Shown: piece by piece, positions 58,889-64,000 of the stretch | Layout: the number at the start of each line of letters is the position of its first letter | How positions within the stretch are numbered: position 1 is the stretch's first letter | Source of the DNA: Clitopilus passeckerianus | Lineage: Eukaryota > Basidiomycota > Agaricomycetes > Agaricales > Entolomataceae | NCBI GenBank assembly: GCA_944990035.1 | Contig: CALYLX010000074.1 | Coordinates: 186,001-250,000 of the forward strand | Direction: 5' to 3' | DNA length: 64,000 nt | Notes under the pieces: generated by a model | Seen by the model: only the letters and a program-made list of their open reading frames with translations | Told to the model about the DNA's origin: nothing | The model's database searches: none | Made by a program: the position numbers and the translations under genes

Positions 58889-60814
58889 ATGCCAGTGAGT
58901 GCCTAGGCTGGGCGCCCATTACAAATATCACTCGTGCTGATTTCACCATCTCACCAGAGACCTCAAGTCAAGCAAACGACACTAGCTATTGATTTCCTGG
59001 TTATTGGGGCAGGACTATCCGGACTAGCATGTGCTGCAGCTCTGCGACGTGTGGGACATAGAGTATTAGTATTGGAGCGAAATGAGTCCTTGAGGGCGGA
59101 GGTAGGTCTTCCATCGCTGGGCCTTCCCAAGCACGAGCTCACGGCAGGCAGAATTCTCAAGGATGCCGAATGCCCCCTAACCTTTCGAAAATCTTCTATC
59201 ACTGGGGAATGCAGGAAGAGCTTCAATCGATATCAATCAAATCCGGAGGCATTGACCTTCTATTGTGTACGTTCCGCCGTCGTCCCCTACGAGTCTAAGC
59301 CTGTTCTGACCATGACAACCTTTACGTAGACGAGTCAGGGGAACGTCTGGGAACACATACCTGGGACGAGGAGATGCTGAAGGACGCTCGGGGCGACTTC
59401 GTTTTTGCGCATGTACGTTTCCTAGTGCACCTATAGACCGCCGGTTCATGCCCGAGACTAACGGCTATCCGATCAGTACCCCGACCTTCAGAAGATACTC
59501 TTCGACAAGCTTGTCTCGCTGGGCGGCGAAGTTCGATTTAACTGTCAAGTTACCTCGGTTGATCCGGAGGCCAGAAGAGTAGTATTGGCCTCGGGTGAAT
59601 CACTATCAGCCGATGTCATAATTGGTGCCGACGGGGTATCGGGTATGTGCAGGAAGCTGCTGAACGACGATGAGGAGGAAGAGCCTGAACATTGGAAGAA
59701 TATGTACAGGTGAGGAACTTCCTCCCAGCGCTGATATTCATCTTCTGATCGTCATCTACTAGCGCGATCATTCCCAAGTCGGCCATTCTTCAGGAAGAAT
59801 CCCTCAAGTATCTCTATGGATATGAGCATGTACGTTGCCATTTCTAGTTCGGCCGAGCTGGCCACTGACAGGCTCTCACAGACCTCGATGTTTTCATGGT
59901 TCGGTGAAGAACGTGCTGCCCTGGGATTCCCCATGGTATGTGTCCCTGGAATGAACATTGTATCGCACCCGTCCCTGAACTCATTTCTCCAGGGTGGATC
60001 ATCGGAGGACTTCTGCTTGTTTGTGTACAGCCCTGTTGACCACCAAGAGGGCGCCTGGGACGAAAAGGTTGCAAGAAAGGGATTCAATACACTCCTTTCC
60101 GCTGGCAACCCTATGTGAGTTATTTTTACTTGTCCAATGTTATACCCAACATCAGGCTAATTCACCAAATCCCCAGGCTAAGACAACTCTGTCAACTGGC
60201 CCAGGATCCAGTGTGTGTCCCCGTCAACAAGTACCCCAAGTTTGAGGACTGGGTACATGAGGATGGTCGTATGATCGTCATCGGCGAGGCGGCTCACCCC
60301 CTTCCTGTAAGAACCATCCACTACCCGCTCAACAACGCTCATAATACTCTTCCTCTAGCCCGGCTCCATCCAACAATGTGCCATGGCCATTGAAGACGGC
60401 GCCGTCCTCGCCAAACTCTTCTCGCACCTCCGCACAGAGGATCAGATACCCTCGTTCCTATACGCCTTCCAAGATCTCCGCCAACCCCATGTCGACGCCG
60501 TCTACGACAAAGAACTAGGGGACATTGGCTTCATGACTCTCCCACCCGACAACCCCATGGCGCAGGGCCGTAACCAACTGATGAGGGGGAAGCGTGACCG
60601 AGGCGAGGACGTTCTGAGCGCGTCTAGCCCCGACCAGGAGGTGACGCAGTGGACCGAGATCAAGGACATCTTCGGATACGACGCAGAGGACGAGGCCGAC
60701 AACTGGTGGGTCCAGTGGGGTCTATTGAGGGAGAGAGCGAAGGGCACGCATCTACCCTGCAGCTTCCTCCCATCACTACACATCGAGAAGCAGGTTGCCG
60801 CTTCTGCATTCTGA
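58889..60814 (+). CDS. FAD-dependent monooxygenase (salicylate hydroxylase-like)
   Basis: Flavoprotein that would hydroxylate an aromatic or similar substrate using NAD(P)H and O2; the substrate is unknown. Ten exons: 58889-58894, 58958-59101, 59152-59266, 59330-59412, 59477-59709, 59763-59829, 59882-59935, 59993-60114, 60177-60306 and 60359-60814. They join in frame to 469 residues. The first exon is only six bases (Met-Pro). Motifs: FLVIGAGLSGLACAAALRR (FAD ADP-binding fold), MPPNLSKIFYHWG, the conserved GADGVSG (about residue 185) and VIGEAAHPLPPGS. In the last motif the usual GD is GE. The C-terminus is acidic and ends near VAASAF. Such genes often belong to catabolic or secondary-metabolite sets, but the neighbours here give no such hint. 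Confidence 0.88.
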
Positions 60815-61315
60815 GGCTAGAACCACCCCCGCACTGGCATATGTTTTCCTGCTTTGATGCAAGGATTTGCGGCCGTGCTAGACCCTGGCAAGTCTTCGTC
60901 TTCTCAACATTCGGACTTCCCCATCCACTGGCAGCGTCTTGATGATGACGCCCTTCACCCTCATTTCTGCATTTCTCTCATACCATGTTACGTTATGTCG
61001 TCGTCCTTTCTCTTCTCTTCTCTGGAACTGTAGGCAATATACCTGTGCATAACGGCATTTCTGCATTAATCTTAAACCACTCTATACCATGACACATGTG
61101 GTTCTGGGGGATATTCTTTACTTTGCAAGAAACTGTATAATTTCATTCTCATCATGTAATAAAAGAAACACATTGAAGCATCGTCATCAGAAATCGTGTC
61201 TGAATAAAAGTAAATGGCATGAAGGTATCATAGAGGGAGTAAATAGGTGCAATAAATCAAGATGAAATCGTAGCCAAAAGAACAGAATACCACTGGTACT
61301 GTCCTCCCCGTGGTG
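60815..61315. other. convergent 3' regions
   Basis: Shared 3' space of the monooxygenase gene and the Arg/Asp-rich gene. AATAAAAG near 61157 may be a polyadenylation signal. No gene seen. Confidence 0.4.
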
Positions 61316-63657
61316 TCACCTCACCGCAACTCTCTTCCCCTTCTTCAAGCCCGTAACATCCCCCCTCCCTCCGAAAACTGACGAGAGATCCTCGTGGAAT
61401 CTGGACCGAGGTTCATACTGTCTTGTAACTCTGCGAGAAGGAGGAGGGATCATTAACGGCGGCTCCTCATCTTCAACATCAATCGCCTGCTGACCTTGAG
61501 GTAACGTAGTCATCAACTCAGGCGGATACCGCGAATCCATTACACTGCCATTTAGACTGCGAGGTCGCGACGGCGGGTTACTGTGCCCACCGCCTACGCC
61601 ATGGTGTGTGCTCCCCCCAGCACCGAGGTGGGGTTGAACATGAAGAACGGAATGTCGCTCATCACCGTGCGTGTCTGGATAGGGAACAACGGTAGGTGCG
61701 TTCATCACAGGAGGATATCCACCTGCAGCTTCAGCTAGACCAGCTGGAGCCTCTGGGGGAGGATGGCCGCTGCGATGATGATATTCAAGGGAAGGCTCTC
61801 TCCTGTGACGATCTCCTCGGGACCGTTCCTCCCTTTCTCGCTCCTTCTCCCTCTCCCGTCTCTCGCGATGACGCTCCTCCCGCTCCCTGTCCCTGTCCCT
61901 AGGTCGGTCTTCTCGTCGGCGGTCATCGTCACGGTATGACCTGTCCTTGTAGGATCGATCTCGGTTGCGATCGTAATACTTATCGCCATCCCTTTCCCGC
62001 CTCTCCCTGCGTTCTCGGTCACGATAATAGTCGTCCCGAGAATCTCCATAGCGGTACTTGTCCCTGTGCCGAGGAGACTCTTCGTAGTATCGGCCATTCT
62101 CATCATACCCGTCCCTTCGGCGCCGAGATTCATACTCCTTCTCCCTCTCTTCCCTTTCTCTCCTCCTCCTCTCGCGGTCACGCTCCCTCTCCTCCCTATA
62201 CTCCCTGCTCCTCGAATCCGTATACTCTCCCCTGTCCCTGGACCGATCTCGGTACTTGTCCTCCCTCTCCCTATCTTTATACTTGTCTTCCCGGTCTCTG
62301 TCCCGGTATTTGTCGTCCCTCTCTCTATCACGATCCCGATACTTGTGCTTGTCCCGGTCTCGTTCCTTTTCTCGCTCCCGGTCACTGCTGCTTCGGTACC
62401 TGTCCTTGTACCGAGGATCGTCTTTGTATCGATCATCTCGATGCCGCTCGTTGCGATATCGGTCGTCCTCCTTTCGGCGGTCTCGTTCCCTGTCACCGCG
62501 TGGGGCAGGAGGTTCTGCAGAGTGCGGAACGGTGGCGTATTTCGTGGCCTGTTTGGGTGTGGAAGGAGATTTGTCAGTATCTGCATTCTCTTCTCCCATA
62601 CTGAGACAGGCAAAGGCCAAGGAAATTAGGAAGTGGGGGAGAGTGAGAGGGACGTGGTCGACAATGAATGAATAGAACGCGAAAGAACGTGACAGGAACC
62701 TATCGTAACGCACGGTTAAAGAACAACTTACGTGTCTGCCTCCGCCAAATTCATTAACATCTTCCAACGTGTAACGGGGTACATTCTACAAAACGAGAAA
62801 AGCAGAACCGAATTTCAATTAGTTCTTGCTGCACAGCCAAGACAAGCACAAGCCCATGACACAACACGTACCTTCGGGACCCCATTTTCCCTCACAGTAG
62901 CAGCTCTGTCAAGAGCCTTATCTTTCTTCTTGTGGTCATCTCTCAATGACGTTGCACGTCGATGTGTTGAATGTGAATGACCAGAGTCTTCCCGGTGGAC
63001 GGAGGGGCTTTGCTGTTGGCGCGCGAGGTCAGTAAACGTCGTTTGTGCGTTCATAAGAGTGGAGCAGCACTGACGACAGTAATCGGCGGAGCTGGTTCGT
63101 CGTGTGGTATGCCCAGGTGGTGGGGTTGGTGGGAAGAGCCTGCTATGCTGGTAGGGGCGACTGGAATGGCTAAACCCTGGTAAGCGGCCTAGAACGAGCG
63201 AGATTCAGTTTATTGACCATGAACAATTCCAGCTCGTTTCCGCAAAGCAGGAGCGAGAAACCGACCTTGGTATCGTCCAACAGAACCCGTGATCTTTCCC
63301 GGAATTCTTCTGGAGTAAAAATGCCTTTGTTCCATTTCTTTCCCTTCGGTGCCGAACCTACTAACCTGGGAGCCAAAGTTCAGCACAAGTCCAACCCAGA
63401 CAAGGTATAAGTTATCCAACTTACTCCGCCCATCGCTGATGTAGCAAATCCAGGTGTCCGGGCTCGAACCGGTACTGATATTCGCGATTATTGACCATAT
63501 CTGCAACCTTCGATAGAAATTTATGGCCTTCCTGGACGAGTGCCTTTTTCTGTGCGATTTCTGCAGTCTCCCCTGAGCTATCTTTGCTCGCTTTCTTCTT
63601 GAAGAATCCGAAGGAGAATCCTCCTTTCTTTGCCGTTGGAGTTGTGGGAGATTCCAT
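61316..63657 (-). CDS. Arg/Asp-Glu repeat-rich protein, unknown function
   Basis: Six exons on the minus strand: 63425-63657, 63266-63365, 63075-63176, 62872-63012, 62732-62785 and 61316-62548. They join in frame to 620 residues. The N-terminal 110 residues look folded (HKFLSKVADMVNN, YRFEPGHLDLLHQRWAEL, KGIFTPEEFRERSRVLLDD). A Pro/His/Ser linker follows, then NVPRYTLEDVNEFGGG. A stretch of about 230 residues (encoded at about 61795-62490) is almost only Arg, Asp, Glu, Tyr and Lys in RD/RE/RY units, as in RD-type RNA-binding splicing factors. The C-terminus is Pro/Gly-rich and ends KKGKRVAVR. The long last intron (62549-62731) was chosen because its acceptor alone keeps frame with the RD stretch. 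A nuclear, RNA-related role is a guess from composition. Confidence 0.75.
61795..62490. repeat. low-complexity RD/RE-coding repeat tract
   Basis: Strand-biased (C/T-rich on plus) degenerate short-unit repeats such as CGGTCTCTGTCCCGGTA. They give open frames in several phases, which are shadows of the coding frame. Confidence 0.7.
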
Positions 63658-64000
63658 GTTTGGTTCAACTTCCTCCTCCCGTCGTTGTCGTCAGAGTAAT
63701 ACTTGGTAGAGGCGGTATATAGCAGCAATAGGACCAGCCAGATCTGCTGCGCAATCACCTGAGGCCTCAGAGCTCGGGCAGGCGTCGTCGTCGTGCACAG
63801 CAATGAAACTGGTCGTCGGTGTAACTTTTCAACAAGGCATTGGAGCGCCTGATGCGGATAAGTCTAATCTGCCAATTGCGTTTTGTTGATCACATCACAC
63901 GCTGTCAGTGAACCTGATCGCGAGTCATAATCAGCAGGCAGATGACGGGCATTGAAACGCGTTTTCAACGTTGCAGATAGTGGAGGATGGTGATCTGCGA
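63658..64000. other. upstream region of the Arg/Asp-rich gene
   Basis: Probably its promoter. No gene recognised up to the window end. Confidence 0.35.

Noticed and set aside
63421..63657. short ORF as a separate 78-residue gene
   Set aside because: A GTAAGT donor just before its stop joins it in frame to the next exon of the Arg/Asp-rich gene.

Overview
The window looks like nuclear DNA of a mushroom-forming basidiomycete (Agaricomycetes). Genes on the right are cut by many 49-70 bp GT-AG introns. The retroelements are fungal Ty3/gypsy chromoviruses. A short CaaX gene has the look of a basidiomycete mating-pheromone precursor.

The left half (1-36500) is a transposon nest built into a small family of wax-synthase-like membrane acyltransferase genes, all now broken. 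Copy 1 lies at 223-1401. A 5' fragment of another copy lies at 18428-18580. A further copy is split between 26330-26488 and 35277-36509. Around and inside them sit four near-identical Ty3/gypsy elements. Element 1 (1658-8719, minus, target duplication GAAAC) has its reverse-transcriptase core replaced by an inverted copy of its own chromodomain end. Element 2 (11191-18427, minus) has the only uninterrupted 1243-codon pol, but its LTRs differ in length and its flanks do not match, so it is probably a recombinant. Element 3 (18802-26009, minus, TAAAC) and element 4 (27175-34298, plus, GAACG) lie head to head about 1.2 kb apart. A solo LTR (34328-34812, GTAAG) follows. Element 4 and the solo LTR are themselves inside a 1.15 kb hAT-like DNA element (26497-35268, 8-bp duplication ATATGCAA) that had inserted in the wax-synthase copy. 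The same copy also carries a 172-bp MITE (35438-35609).

The Ty3 family has gag, pol (protease, RT, RNase H, integrase, chromodomain) and a third ORF between pol and the 3' LTR that encodes a Cys/His-rich protein. No tRNA-type primer site is visible. Instead the 11 nt next to the 5' LTR are exactly complementary to an LTR segment 33 bp downstream of a TATA box, as expected for Tf1-like self-priming.

The right half (37000-64000) is ordinary gene space. It holds an Erv41/ERGIC2-type cargo receptor (37096-39073, plus) convergent with succinate dehydrogenase subunit C (39317-40095, minus), a pheromone-precursor-like gene (40764-40910, minus), an ENA-type P-ATPase in 18 exons (44196-48323), a MINDY-type deubiquitinase with an MIU motif and a CaaX end (48717-50434), a small secreted repeat protein (51392-51904), a 91-codon three-exon gene of unknown function (53422-53831), the MBOAT protein Gup1 (55679-58141), an FAD-dependent monooxygenase (58889-60814) and an Arg/Asp-rich protein in six exons (61316-63657, minus). 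Exon joins were chosen by reading frame and splice consensus only and have no transcript support here.
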